From Gracilaria gracilis (Eukaryota; Rhodophyta; Florideophyceae; Gracilariales; Gracilariaceae): a stretch of DNA of 64,000 nt. Made by a program: the position numbers and the translations under genes. The stretch spans positions 124,001-188,000 of the forward strand of contig JARGSG010000084.1 in the NCBI GenBank assembly GCA_030374805.1. The letters run 5' to 3'. The notes beneath the pieces are model-generated. The model had not been told where the DNA came from. It did not search any database and saw only the letters and a list, made by a program, of their open reading frames with translations. Within the stretch, counting starts at the first letter, position 1. Each line of letters opens with the position of its first letter. Shown here one piece after another: positions 29,709-38,996 of the stretch.

Positions 29709-32070
29709 ATGTCCTCCTCCTCGTCGTCGTCGTCGTCGTCCGCGTCCTCCTCGCCGCCGTTGGGCCCTGCTCATCCTCCTCCGCCGCCGTCGCCACCGCC
29801 GCCCCGGAAGAAGGCTCGCGTTGAGCATGTTGCGCGCGCGCGGCATGGCGCTGCATCATCATCATCATTGCCTGTACACCTTCCGAATGGCCCGTTTTAC
29901 CAGCGTTCATACATGATGCGCCACCCGGTCCGCAGCCTGTTTACATCGCCCACGTCCATCATCGTGGCGTCACTGGATGCCTCGCTCACGTTTTGGGCGC
30001 GATCGACCTCCCCGCCCGCCTCGCCCTCGCGCGCTCAGCCGCGCGCCGAGCGCAACGGCGAGCAACGCGCCGCCGCCAGCTCGGTCGCCGCCAAGCTGCA
30101 CTTCGTGAAGAGATTGCTGGCTCATAGACCGCCTTTGCGCGCCACCGCGCTGTCGAGGCGCGCCGATCTGTTGCTCACCACTAGTGCCGTTGATGCAACG
30201 CTCAAGCTGTTCTCCACCCCCACTTTCGAACTGCTTCACGTGCATGCGCTGGCGTTTGATGCCGGCGCTGTGCTTTTGCACATCGAGGTGCAATCCACTC
30301 ACGTTGCGCTTGTATCGCACGCCAAGTCGCCCAGCGTAGCGTGCTTCACTTTGCCGGAGCTCAACTTTCGAGGTGATGTAACGAGTCCGCATGCAAAACC
30401 GCTCGCGTTTGCCACTTATAACCATGCTTGCTCTACAGTAATCTCAATCGACGATTCCAATGTGATTGATTACTGGACTGTCAAGCGAGATGGCTCCTCT
30501 TATCGGCTTTCTGTTGACATTCCTCAGTTACAGTTTCGCTCAAAGTTACGCACGCATCTGTTCTATTTCGCCAGGAATGCGCTTGTGGCCACTGCGTTGA
30601 ATGTGTCGCCTCGCGGCTCTCTGTTTGCTGTTGTTGACCAGCATTGCAGAATTCACATCTTCCAGTTCTCCACGGGCCGTAGGCAGTCTGTGATTGATCT
30701 ATCGCTCACAACTATCCGCGCAGGTGTGAAGAGCAATCAATACGAAGCGTTTGGCTTCAACCGTCAACGTTTTGAGGACAGATTGGTCACTGAAAGTTTC
30801 CTTCAAAAACATGTGCAGCTGCGCGCGCAGAATAACGTTGTGTTCGACGAGACCGGTCAGTATGTGTTGTATGCTACGGTTTTAGGAATCCATATGATCC
30901 ATGTATCATCCAACAACACCGTATTCATATTCGGATTAAATGAACATCGGTATCGATTTGTTAACGTTTGCGTATGCGCTGCGGATACCGTTGACCGTGA
31001 AAATGGCATTTCCACTTCACTGCAGCCTCTTGTTGTCGCGTCGGCGTTCAACAATCAGCGAATTTTCCTGTTCGGTGCGGCACAAGTACCGGCAAAGGGC
31101 AGAGACGTGATGAATGAACCGCTTTACACGGACTCACAGTCGCTATCGGTATCTCCTACAGAGCTTTCCAGCAAGAAACCACTACCGGAACAGCTTCCGA
31201 AGCGCGTCACGCTACATACGAGTCTGGGAGACATCATGTTGCAGTTGTTTGCACAACAAGCACCCAAGACAGTCCAGAACTTTACAACGCATGCACGAAA
31301 TAGATACTACGATGGCGTGGTTTTTCATCGTGTGATTCAAGGATTCATGGTGCAAAGTGGTGACCCGGATGGTGATGGAACTGGTGGTGAGTCTATCTGG
31401 GGTGCTGAATTTGAAGACGAGATTGATGCTTCACTCAAGCATGAATTGGGCACTTTGTCCATGGCCAACGCAGGACCTAATACAAACGGATCAGTAAGTG
31501 TTGCTTTCCTTCCTTGTTTTCCCATGCCTGAATTGCTGCCTTGGTCTTGTCGATCAGGATGCTCTGATTGTTGCCACTTTGTTACTGACTCTGCTGCAAC
31601 TGTGTGTGTCACGTCTTTCAGCAATTCTTCATAACGTGCGAGGCTGCTCCTCACTTGAATGGCAAGCACACCGTTTTTGGTAAGTTTATCGACGAAAAAC
31701 AGACAGCACCTGGCATCATGCGGTGAGCGTTGTTTACTGGAGAAGAAAAAAAGAATCGATGAGTTTCTTTATAAGTATTGCTTATAGCAGTCTGCGTGGA
31801 CACCCACAGGTACCTGGCAACAAGGCCTATCATGACACTGACCGACTCTTCCCATTTATTCTTACATTGGTGTCATTCTAACTCCTCTCCCAAAACAATC
31901 TGCGCAAACCTCCTATGCACGACGCATTATACTTTTGTGGGTTGGGGATTCCAGGCAAAGTTTTGAAGGGAATGACAGTGGTGAAACAGATTGAGTCCGT
32001 AAAAACGGACAAGCACGATAAGCCGGTGGAAGAAGTTCGAATTGAAAGCATTTCGGTGCACTCGGAATGA
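29709..32070 (+). CDS. PPWD1: PPWD1: WD-repeat plus cyclophilin peptidyl-prolyl isomerase, three exons
   Basis: PPWD1 (plant CYP71 relative) is a nuclear peptidyl-prolyl cis-trans isomerase found in spliceosomal C complexes. Exons are inferred at 29709-31493, 31622-31679 and 31955-32070, giving 652 residues, close to the human 646. Intron 1 begins GTAAGTG and ends TTTCAG; intron 2 begins GTAAGTT and ends TCCAG; both preserve the frame through the active-site Asn-Thr-Asn-Gly-Ser-Gln-Phe-Phe-Ile-Thr block and the His-Thr-Val-Phe-Gly strand. The N-terminus is a Ser run with a basic nuclear signal; WD-type repeats fill about 60-440; the cyclophilin domain starts near residue 498, with His-Arg-Val-Ile-x-Gly-Phe-Met-x-Gln-x-Gly-Asp. 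ATG 29709 is chosen because upstream in-frame residues are Arg/Cys-rich and non-conserved. GC falls from 5' to 3'. Confidence 0.93.
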
Positions 32071-32503
32071 TGGACTTTGTAGATTGCAAGCAAAAGAAAA
32101 GAAAGGGTTCAAAAGCTGTGAAGAGACAGATTATTACTGTAGACTTCGCAACTGGTCGATTGTGAAGGCAAAAGCAAGCCATGTTCAAACAGAGAACGCC
32201 AGCAAAGCACGCGGCACGACCATTGCAATCTCCTGCGTTGTTTGGTTGTTTGTTGTAAGCAATTATGATGAAGCGTATCGACGGCACCTCAGTTGTGCCT
32301 TTAGAGTATCAAGTGACGTGATCGAAGGGCCTCTCGGAAAAGAGAGCTTGATATGAAGATGAAAACATGTGTTGTAAAGCAGATCGACCGCAGCTCACTC
32401 AGTTTTGTGGTACATTGAGGAAAGTATGGTTCCAAATTTTGTTCATGGCACAAAAGGCTGTACACAGTTGGGGGAGATGTATGCAAGAAAACAAAAGCAT
32501 GGT
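32071..32503. other. 3' region between convergent genes
   Basis: Holds the 3' ends of PPWD1 and the convergent orphan gene. No other feature is seen. Confidence 0.5.
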
Positions 32504-33046
32504 TCAAGTTGTATGCTGATCTGGTTGCGATGGCAGTGGTGGTGGTTGGACGCGCACTTCGTAGAACGCAGGTGGTATGTGAAGACTATGATCCACATGC
32601 AGTTCGTGTTCGGGTTGAAGATTGTGGGTTTGTTCATCACAGTCAGTTGCTCGCAAGGTGAGGTTATCCTGTACATCATGTTCATCATCATCGCCAAGCG
32701 GACCGACTTCGTAAACATCTCGATAATCCATGGCGGACAAAACGGCAGAAGCACCATCGAGCTGCAGATAAACCCTCCTTCCAAACGAATCCCTATAGTA
32801 ATTTACATGGCTAATCTCCCATTCTGACAAGGGATGCACGTAGGTCTTGTCGGTGGGCGAAGGTTCGGCAAGGCCGTAATCAACGACGAGTTCCTTCTCA
32901 ACATCCGGATACCACGCACGTTCAAAAGCATCGGAGATCCTCCTCAAAACGCGCGCGCCCAACTTGGTGACGCGCGCCAACAGAGACGACTCCACGCAAG
33001 AAGCGGCAAACGTCTCCAGCGCGTTGAGAAAGGCTCTGTTATCCAT
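32504..33046 (-). CDS. Orphan protein, unknown
   Basis: I do not recognise this family. ATG 33046 has an ideal context (CACCATGG) and gives 180 residues; in-frame ATGs at 33157 and 33256 would add a basic, Arg-rich extension that could be a presequence. The first 60 residues are helical with Leu/Ala/Phe spacing, and the centre (Asp-Lys-Thr-Tyr-Val-His-Pro-Leu-Ser-Glu-Trp-Glu then Tyr-Leu-Gln-Leu-Asp-Gly) looks like a compact beta-containing domain. The C-terminus is acidic, then His- and Pro-rich. It lies between PPWD1 (convergent) and the SAS-6-like gene (same strand). Codon use and the strong start support a real gene. Confidence 0.55.
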   Translation of the reverse strand: MDNRAFLNALETFAASCVESSLLARVTKLGARVLRRISDAFERAWYPDVEKELVVDYGLAEPSPTDKTYVHPLSEWEISHVNYYRDSFGRRVYLQLDGASAVLSAMDYRDVYEVGPLGDDDEHDVQDNLTLRATDCDEQTHNLQPEHELHVDHSLHIPPAFYEVRVQPPPLPSQPDQHTT

Positions 33047-33732
33047 GGTGAAGATTGTTCTCCAAGAAGAGCGCGCGCCAGACCACTGCCAGTCACTACT
33101 GGCACTGGTATGCTTCTTGGCAACGCGCACGCGACGGGGGCGTATAGGAGGCCTCATCTCGGCAAAAACGCGCCGTCTACGGCCGGTAGCAGTGCATCGC
33201 GCGGCGTGAGCAGGTGCACACGGGCGGAGGGGAACGCTGGGCGTGAAAGCGAACATGAGGAACAAAAGGCGGCGACGCAGCACAGGAACGGAGCGGGGGG
33301 AGGGCGGAACAGTATCTACAACGCGTGGGGGGTGGGCGGCGCGTTGGGGGTGAAACGTGCTGGGGGGATGCACGGGGGGGGGATTGACCGCTCGGCTCGG
33401 CAGTTTCCACGCCGCGGCGCTGCCGATATTTTGGACGCGCGTTGAGGGCGGACAGGTGCATGTATTTGCAAACGGCCAATCAGCGCTCAACCGGCGCATG
33501 GTTCGCAGATGAGTCCTCTTCGCGCCGCTAAGTCGCGCCACCGCCGCCCGTCGTTCCGCGCCGCCGTCTCCATTCGCCACCTGCCACGCCATCAAAAATG
33601 TACTGCGACCACTTCGGCGATCGCCCATTCTGCCCACTTTGAACATTTGCTCATTGACGTGCGAACAATTCGCTACAATCTACTCGCTACATATGTACTA
33701 CCACTACGTCCATCTTCAGCTCGCCGCAGTCC
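33047..33732. other. Intergenic region upstream of the orphan gene
   Basis: GC-rich next to the orphan gene, less so towards the SAS-6-like 3' end. The minus-strand frame continues open upstream of 33046 but looks like untranslated leader or a basic extension. No motif stands out. Confidence 0.4.
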
Positions 33733-35031
33733 TCAGGTGGCCACACCAGCGCCGTCCACATCCTGCGTACCGCCTATCACATCCTGAACCGTCTCGCCGC
33801 CAATCTGCCCTATCAGTCTATCGTTCAACTCTCGATTAAGGTAAGCAATAACCTGCTGGTCACTCTGTAACACTGCGCGGTTCTCCTCCAACTTGCCAAG
33901 CGCCTCGCGCAATCGCTCATCAACGCCTTCCTTCTGCACCTGCAGCAACGCCGCTCGATCACGAACGCGCACCACTTCCCGCTGCAACTCAGCCATCTTC
34001 ACATCCCTCTCTCCCAAAATTTGTTCCTGCTTGCCAATCAGCTTGCTTTTCACCCGGCTCCGTGCACGGCTCGTTCGTAGCTCTTTCTGCAGCGTCTCGA
34101 TGATCACATTGCCCTTCTCAATCTCTTGACAAGCTTGCTGTCGTTGCAAGCTCACTGTCTGCACGCGTTGTTTCAGCGACTCGATCTCCGAGTCCTTCTG
34201 CGCATCGCCTTCAGTCAAGCTGTGCACCACAACTCTGAGCCGCTCGCACTCCGCGCCAACATCACCATAGCTTTCAGCAGAAGCTTCAAGTTCCTTCACT
34301 CGCTCATCACTACGGTCAAGCTGTTGCTGCAGCTGCTGACATCGCTGCGCATCGCGCTCGCCGACTCGCACTTTCTCCTCTGCCTCAGTTAACAGGCGCT
34401 GCATACGATCGGCCCGCACGTTCGCCTCATGTAGCTGCGATTTTGTTTGCTCCAAAGTGGCGTCCAATTGGCGCTCGCGCTGCGCACTCGCAGTGGCACC
34501 CCTCGCCAACGTCGCCAGCGTGGAGACCAATAGCTGATTAGACGCATGGTGCATCACAAGCTCCATGTGCGTAATAAGCTTGAAGGGGGCAATCTCCACA
34601 ATACGCAGCAGCGCCGTAGACGGAACGGCGTCATCGCGAATGCGTTCACTGGGCGTATGGAACTCAACTTCGCCGCCATCCGCAGCGTCAGCAGCCGCGC
34701 TATCCGCAGCAGCGCCCAGACGAAGCTCGGCGACGTACGAGTCATCGCTGACCACCCTTCTGAGCAGGGCGACCAGATGGGCGGCAAACTGCGAGAAGTC
34801 CACCCGCAACGACTGCGCCGCCCTGAATGGCGGGTAGGTGGAGGCGGTCTGCACGTGGCGCAGCAGCAGCAGATCGGCGGACAGATCGAACAGCGTGAGC
34901 GTCAACGCCGAGTCGCCCTCACTCCACACCACGCTGGCGCTGAGCGAGCTGCGCGTGGGCGGCGGGCCCGGCGCGGCGGCGCGGTGTACCACCAGCGGCA
35001 GCGACTCGTCCAGCAGCGCGTCGGGCGCCAT
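33733..35031 (-). CDS. SAS-6-like centriolar cartwheel protein
   Basis: SAS-6 homodimers oligomerise through a globular head and coiled coil to set the ninefold cartwheel of centrioles. The 432-residue product (ATG 35031) has the expected layout. A beta-rich head (about 1-185) includes Asp-Phe-Ser-x-Phe-x-x-x-x-x-Leu-Leu and the PISA-type segment Pro149-Phe-Lys-Leu-Ile-Thr-His-Met-Glu-Leu. A long coiled coil follows from about 190 to 385, then the late signature Val394-Ile-Ala-Tyr-Leu-Asn-Arg-Glu-Leu-Asn shared by SAS-6 C-termini, and a Gly-rich tail. XRCC4/XLF-superfamily proteins share the fold, but the PISA and Val-Ile-x-x-Leu-Asn-x-x-Leu-Asn elements favour SAS-6. The upstream open frame lacks ATG. 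Two E2F-type motifs lie 220-245 bp upstream. It is head-to-head with a membrane-protein gene. Confidence 0.78.
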   Translation of the reverse strand: MAPDALLDESLPLVVHRAAAPGPPPTRSSLSASVVWSEGDSALTLTLFDLSADLLLLRHVQTASTYPPFRAAQSLRVDFSQFAAHLVALLRRVVSDDSYVAELRLGAAADSAAADAADGGEVEFHTPSERIRDDAVPSTALLRIVEIAPFKLITHMELVMHHASNQLLVSTLATLARGATASAQRERQLDATLEQTKSQLHEANVRADRMQRLLTEAEEKVRVGERDAQRCQQLQQQLDRSDERVKELEASAESYGDVGAECERLRVVVHSLTEGDAQKDSEIESLKQRVQTVSLQRQQACQEIEKGNVIIETLQKELRTSRARSRVKSKLIGKQEQILGERDVKMAELQREVVRVRDRAALLQVQKEGVDERLREALGKLEENRAVLQSDQQVIAYLNRELNDRLIGQIGGETVQDVIGGTQDVDGAGVAT

Positions 35032-35484
35032 CAGCGCGCATGGGCGGCGCGCGCGTCGCGACAGCCGTCTGTATGTTGGCTGCGAACGGCTTGGCGCGGG
35101 TGCGGAATTGGCGCTGGCACCAACGGTGCCGACGGCAGCGACGGTATCTAGATATCGAAGGTATCTAACCTTGCCGTTGCTATGTAAAAGTTTGCAAGCG
35201 AACGTCCGCAGCTGGCGATGGTGATGGTGGCGCGGCGCCACTGGAGCGCGTTTGGCGCGCGTTTTGGCGCCAAACGAACGGCGCGCGACGTGGCCACGCG
35301 CGACGGCGGCAGCGTGTGCTCGCGCCGCCACTCACTGGCTCGCGCCGCCACTGGCGCTGCGCGGCGCGCCGTTGCGCGCCGCGCGAGCATCTGTGCGTGT
35401 GAGCGGCTCGGGCGGCGAACGGCGCCCGTGCTCGCGTCGCGCGCAGCGCGCCCGTCCGCCTCGACCGCGCCCCATGCCGTCCCG
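35032..35484. promoter_or_regulatory. Bidirectional SAS-6-like / membrane-protein promoter with E2F motifs
   Basis: TTTGGCGCG (35251-35259) and the palindromic TTTTGGCGCCAAA (35262-35274) match E2F/DP consensus sites. They sit between two divergent start codons 453 bp apart, in a strongly GC-rich block. The motifs fit cell-cycle control of the SAS-6-like gene. Confidence 0.6.
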
Positions 35485-36111
35485 ATGTCGGACGCCGTGT
35501 TGATCGACCTGCACCGCCCGCTCACGCAGTACGCGTCGCCGTCGCCTCCGTCGCCCCCCCCGCGCCCCCATCCGTTCCGCCAGCACGCGCTCTGGGCCGC
35601 CGCCGCGCTCTTCTTCTCCGCGTACCTGGCGCTCGTGCTGTACCTGTTTCTCACCAACGGCGCCTTTCGCCACTTCGTTGTCGCCAGAGCCAACGCTTTG
35701 TTTGCGTTACCGTATGTGCTTTCGTTGCTTGTTGTTCTGTTGTGTCTGGCTCCCTGCGCGCCAGCGCCGCCGCGCGCGCAGCTCGATGCCGTGATTACCA
35801 CCCCGGCTGACTGTTGTTTAGTGTTGCTTGTGCTGTTGGAGTGGGCCACTTGTCTGGCGCTCGTCTTGGTCACCCTCATAGCCGTTCACGACCGCTTGAG
35901 CTACGTGAGTCCGGACGGGCTCATAGTGCCAGTCGTGCAGGATGTGCCGCCAGACGCCAAGCCGGCCGACGGTATCTCTAGAAACGCCCTAATCGTGTTG
36001 CTCATTCCTCTGCTTCTCATGTACACTCTGTTCAACTTTCTGCTTCACTTCTTCTCCTGTGCTCAGGCTGCGTGGCGCTCGCGAATGGGTTTAGACGATT
36101 CCGATGTATGA
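35485..36111 (+). CDS. Four-helix membrane protein, unknown
   Basis: I do not recognise this family. The 208-residue product (ATG 35485) has a short Pro-rich cytoplasmic start and four hydrophobic segments of membrane-spanning length at about residues 33-55, 63-85, 104-128 and 164-190. A polar loop with Asp/Pro (about 130-160) separates the third and fourth. The C-terminus is short and acidic. No signal peptide beyond the first helix and no catalytic motif can be seen. The overall layout is like tetraspan endomembrane proteins. GC content falls along the gene from 5' to 3'. The same frame is open upstream to 35218 but without an ATG. Confidence 0.6.
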   Translation: MSDAVLIDLHRPLTQYASPSPPSPPPRPHPFRQHALWAAAALFFSAYLALVLYLFLTNGAFRHFVVARANALFALPYVLSLLVVLLCLAPCAPAPPRAQLDAVITTPADCCLVLLVLLEWATCLALVLVTLIAVHDRLSYVSPDGLIVPVVQDVPPDAKPADGISRNALIVLLIPLLLMYTLFNFLLHFFSCAQAAWRSRMGLDDSDV

Positions 36112-36884
36112 CTATCATCGTCGCCGCTGCATTACTCTGCTTTGATTGCCGCTCCGTTTTCACTCTTTCGCTTAGTGTCTACCTCCGTTCTTTGCTGTTT
36201 TAACTCTTCAACTTTTTTTTGTTTTTTCCGCCACCCCTGTTCCGAGCTGCCGAACCTTGTCGAACCCGCTCCCTTCATCTCGTCTCTACCCCGCGTATAC
36301 ATCTGTGGCCATTGCTACTGCGCACTTTCCCGTTCAGCACATCAGCCGAACCACACGCACGCAGACAAATTTGTTCATACAGGCTGCTCATTCGTGATAC
36401 CCTTTCCGTTCTCGTCTGTTGGGCAAGAGCAGAAAACTCAAGTGAAAACAACGCGCTGCGTCATGCATATCAACGTTTTATCACCTAAAAGAGACGAGCA
36501 ATATCATACTGCAATCTGTCGTCATCAAAGCTGCGCTTTTCTAACTACACCAACAGTGTCGACAACACACTTGCGTTGTATAGTCCACCACTTTCGAACA
36601 ACACCGCGACGCGCTAGCGTACCAGTACTCGTTCTGTTCACCATTCAACTTCAACCATGCTCAACGCCTTCTGTACTTTTTTTTAGTCAAACCTTATTTA
36701 ACTACAACAGATAACTCGCTACTCATTCATTAAGTGCGCATTTTCGTATTCCTCCATTGTTGTCAACCCCAGACTCCTACCTCAGTAACACCGCTTCCAG
36801 CCTCCGCTTTGCTCCGAGCATTTTCTCTGAACAAACTGCTCCATTGCGTATGCAGTTCGCTTCAATGCCTCGCGAGTTATGTTC
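36112..36884. other. 3' intergenic region
   Basis: Convergent 3' flanks of the membrane-protein gene and the Lifeguard gene. Sequence is C/T-rich on the plus strand; no gene or structured element is seen. Confidence 0.45.
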
Positions 36885-37826
36885 CTAATCGCGGTTTCTG
36901 GATAGGATTGCCAGGATGTACAAAAATAGATTCAACAGATCCAAGTATAGCATAATCGCGCCCATGATGGCGTCGTCGGGACCAAGGTGATGCATGATCA
37001 TCGAAGCTGTTCGATACAACACAGGTAGAAATACGGGTTAGAAATACTGTGCTCGAAAAAACAACGCTCGCTTTGCTTCGTTCTGAACGCGGTTGAACTT
37101 ACTGTCGTAGAGGATGTAAAGACTGAACAAAAGAGCTCCTCCGTATGAAATCAACATTGCCAAGAGGGGGCTCTTGTTGCCAGTGAAACCAATGAAGAGG
37201 TTGACGATAGAGGCGACCAGAAGGCCAATCAGCGCAGCATATAAAGCTCCTCCCATGAAAGAAAAGTCTTTCTTGGAAGCAAAAGCATACAACGTAATAC
37301 CCGAGAATATGGCTAGCGTAATCACCAGCGCCTCAAGCACCAAACCACCCAGACCAGATTGTACATATTGGGCGCAAACTGAGCCCACCAAAAACGATTC
37401 AAACACGGTAAAAGCGGCTAACAGCTGGATATTGGTCGGATGTGAGTCTTTGAAAGCAAGAAGCGCGAACAGTGTACCAAAAGTACCTATCATGGAAACA
37501 ATTGCAAGAAAACCATTAGCGTTAATTGCAAACATACGCAACGGCTTAATGTACATAAACAAGGAACATATCAAGACGGTGAGAGCAAGCTGAGCGGCTA
37601 GAATGCCGTAAACCTTGCGAATAAAGCCTAGGCGAATGATAGGTTCGCATGTAGCCACACTGGTACCGTACGCAAAGTCATTCGCGTAGTCTTCTCCGAA
37701 ACCAGTTTTGTTCGAAGCAGGAAGCGCAGATTTAGCTTCCCTGTTGACACTTCGCGACGCGTCGGCGGCACCGCGTGGCATGGCTCGAAGAGGTTCCATG
37801 TCGATGGAGTCGCGCATGGCAGACAT
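36885..37826 (-). CDS. Lifeguard/TMBIM (BAX inhibitor-1-like) protein, two exons
   Basis: Lifeguard (TMBIM) proteins are seven-helix ER/Golgi membrane proteins that leak Ca2+ and dampen cell death. Exon 1 is 37103-37826 and exon 2 36885-37006, joined across a 96-nt intron (37007-37102) with GTAAGT donor and GAACAG acceptor. The product is 281 residues. About 75 N-terminal residues are cytoplasmic with no helix. Then come six or seven hydrophobic helices starting at Ile-Arg-Leu-Gly-Phe-Ile-Arg-Lys-Val-Tyr (about 66), typical of the family. Splicing restores Leu-Tyr-Asp-Thr and the C-terminal Leu-Tyr-Leu-Asp-Leu-Leu-Asn-Leu-Phe-Leu-Tyr-Ile-Leu hallmark; without it the frame ends in an unrelated tail. 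The acidic Ca2+ sensor is represented by the Asp in Tyr-Asp-Thr and the Asp of Leu-Asp-Leu. TACCAAGGGTA lies 155 bp upstream of the ATG. Confidence 0.92.
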
Positions 37827-38996
37827 CGTGAACTAGCGGCCGCGGAAAGCGCTGACAATAGGAAATTTCAAACACTGAAGGAGGCGTGAGGAGGAGAACA
37901 GAAGGGTTCCTAGACTCGGGACGGGGTACAAACGTATGGGAGGAGATGGGAAGTCGGATAAGCACGAAGTGTGCCAGAGCTACCAAGGGTAACGTTCGCG
38001 TTTCCTTCGGTAGTACATGTGTAAAGTTGGGACGGTAGTCAGACGCACGGCCTCAGCTTGCAACCACATGTACGCAAATGAGCCGTTTTCTGGGCGGTGG
38101 CGTTGCAATTCAAGTGCGCAATTCCAACAGAAGGGAAATGGGTCTTTTGTGCCAGCAGTGACAAGTCCTGCATAGTTTCTACGAGAATGACTTTATTTTT
38201 ATGGCATTAGTTTTTAGAGAACATGCCAAAAGACCTGTTTCAGTTCAATTGCTGGCACGAAGGTGCGGTGGCATTACCGTTGTAGATACATACGATACCC
38301 TTGATAATGCCTAGAGCTCTAGGGGCCATGTAGCTAGGCCATGTTGGTTACTCCTTTCGTGAAAGGGCGAACGCAAAGAAGAGCAACCTCCACCATCCCT
38401 TTCTCGGTCAAACTCGAACGTGCGAAAGTGGGCCATCCATGGGAAAAGACCCTACGAGTTTTCCGTCCACGCGACGTTCTTTCCGTTGGTTCGTGCAACA
38501 ACTCGGGTGAAATTGAACAGTGGCCCTCGTCCTTCAACCGGACAGATATCACCCGATTCAACGGGGTCAAGGAATACTGCGTTTGTATGATTCCAAGGAA
38601 GCACCTGGTTTTGACGAGATAATGCGAAACTACTGTGTGTCCATGAAGAACTAATCGGTCGGAGCGAATTGCATGTGGAGGATGTTTCTCAGCAAGGTTA
38701 CGAAACCTCGTAAGGGTCATTCGCATAAAAAAGTCTTCGAACGAACCGATTGTGTCCCGAGTGTGGAAGCTTTCGATCAACTGCACAACTGCATCGTTTT
38801 CATAATTAGAAGTTTAGCTTTTAACAAGAAGATAAGTTAAGACCTCGTCCGCCTACCACACTATCATCCGCCAGGCAGGATTGCAACCAGTTGTACTCAG
38901 GTCTCCCATGTGGGAACATCCTTTCACAACCTTAGGGCGCTTCCCCAAGACTCCCGCAATTCACAATTTGCGACTCATCACAACCAGGAGGTCTTC
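37827..38996. other. Intergenic region with one ATG-less open frame
   Basis: TACCAAGGGTA lies at 37981-37991, and degenerate copies near 38275 and 38296. A minus-strand frame (38334 to about 38812, roughly 159 codons) has protein-like composition, including Phe-Phe-Met-Arg-Met and an acidic-basic mix, but no early ATG; it may be an exon fragment or pseudogene of unknown origin. Confidence 0.4.

Noticed and set aside
38341-38622. Plus-strand frame of 93 codons near 38.4 kb
   Set aside because: It overlaps a longer protein-like minus-strand frame and has no domain; neither was called as a gene.
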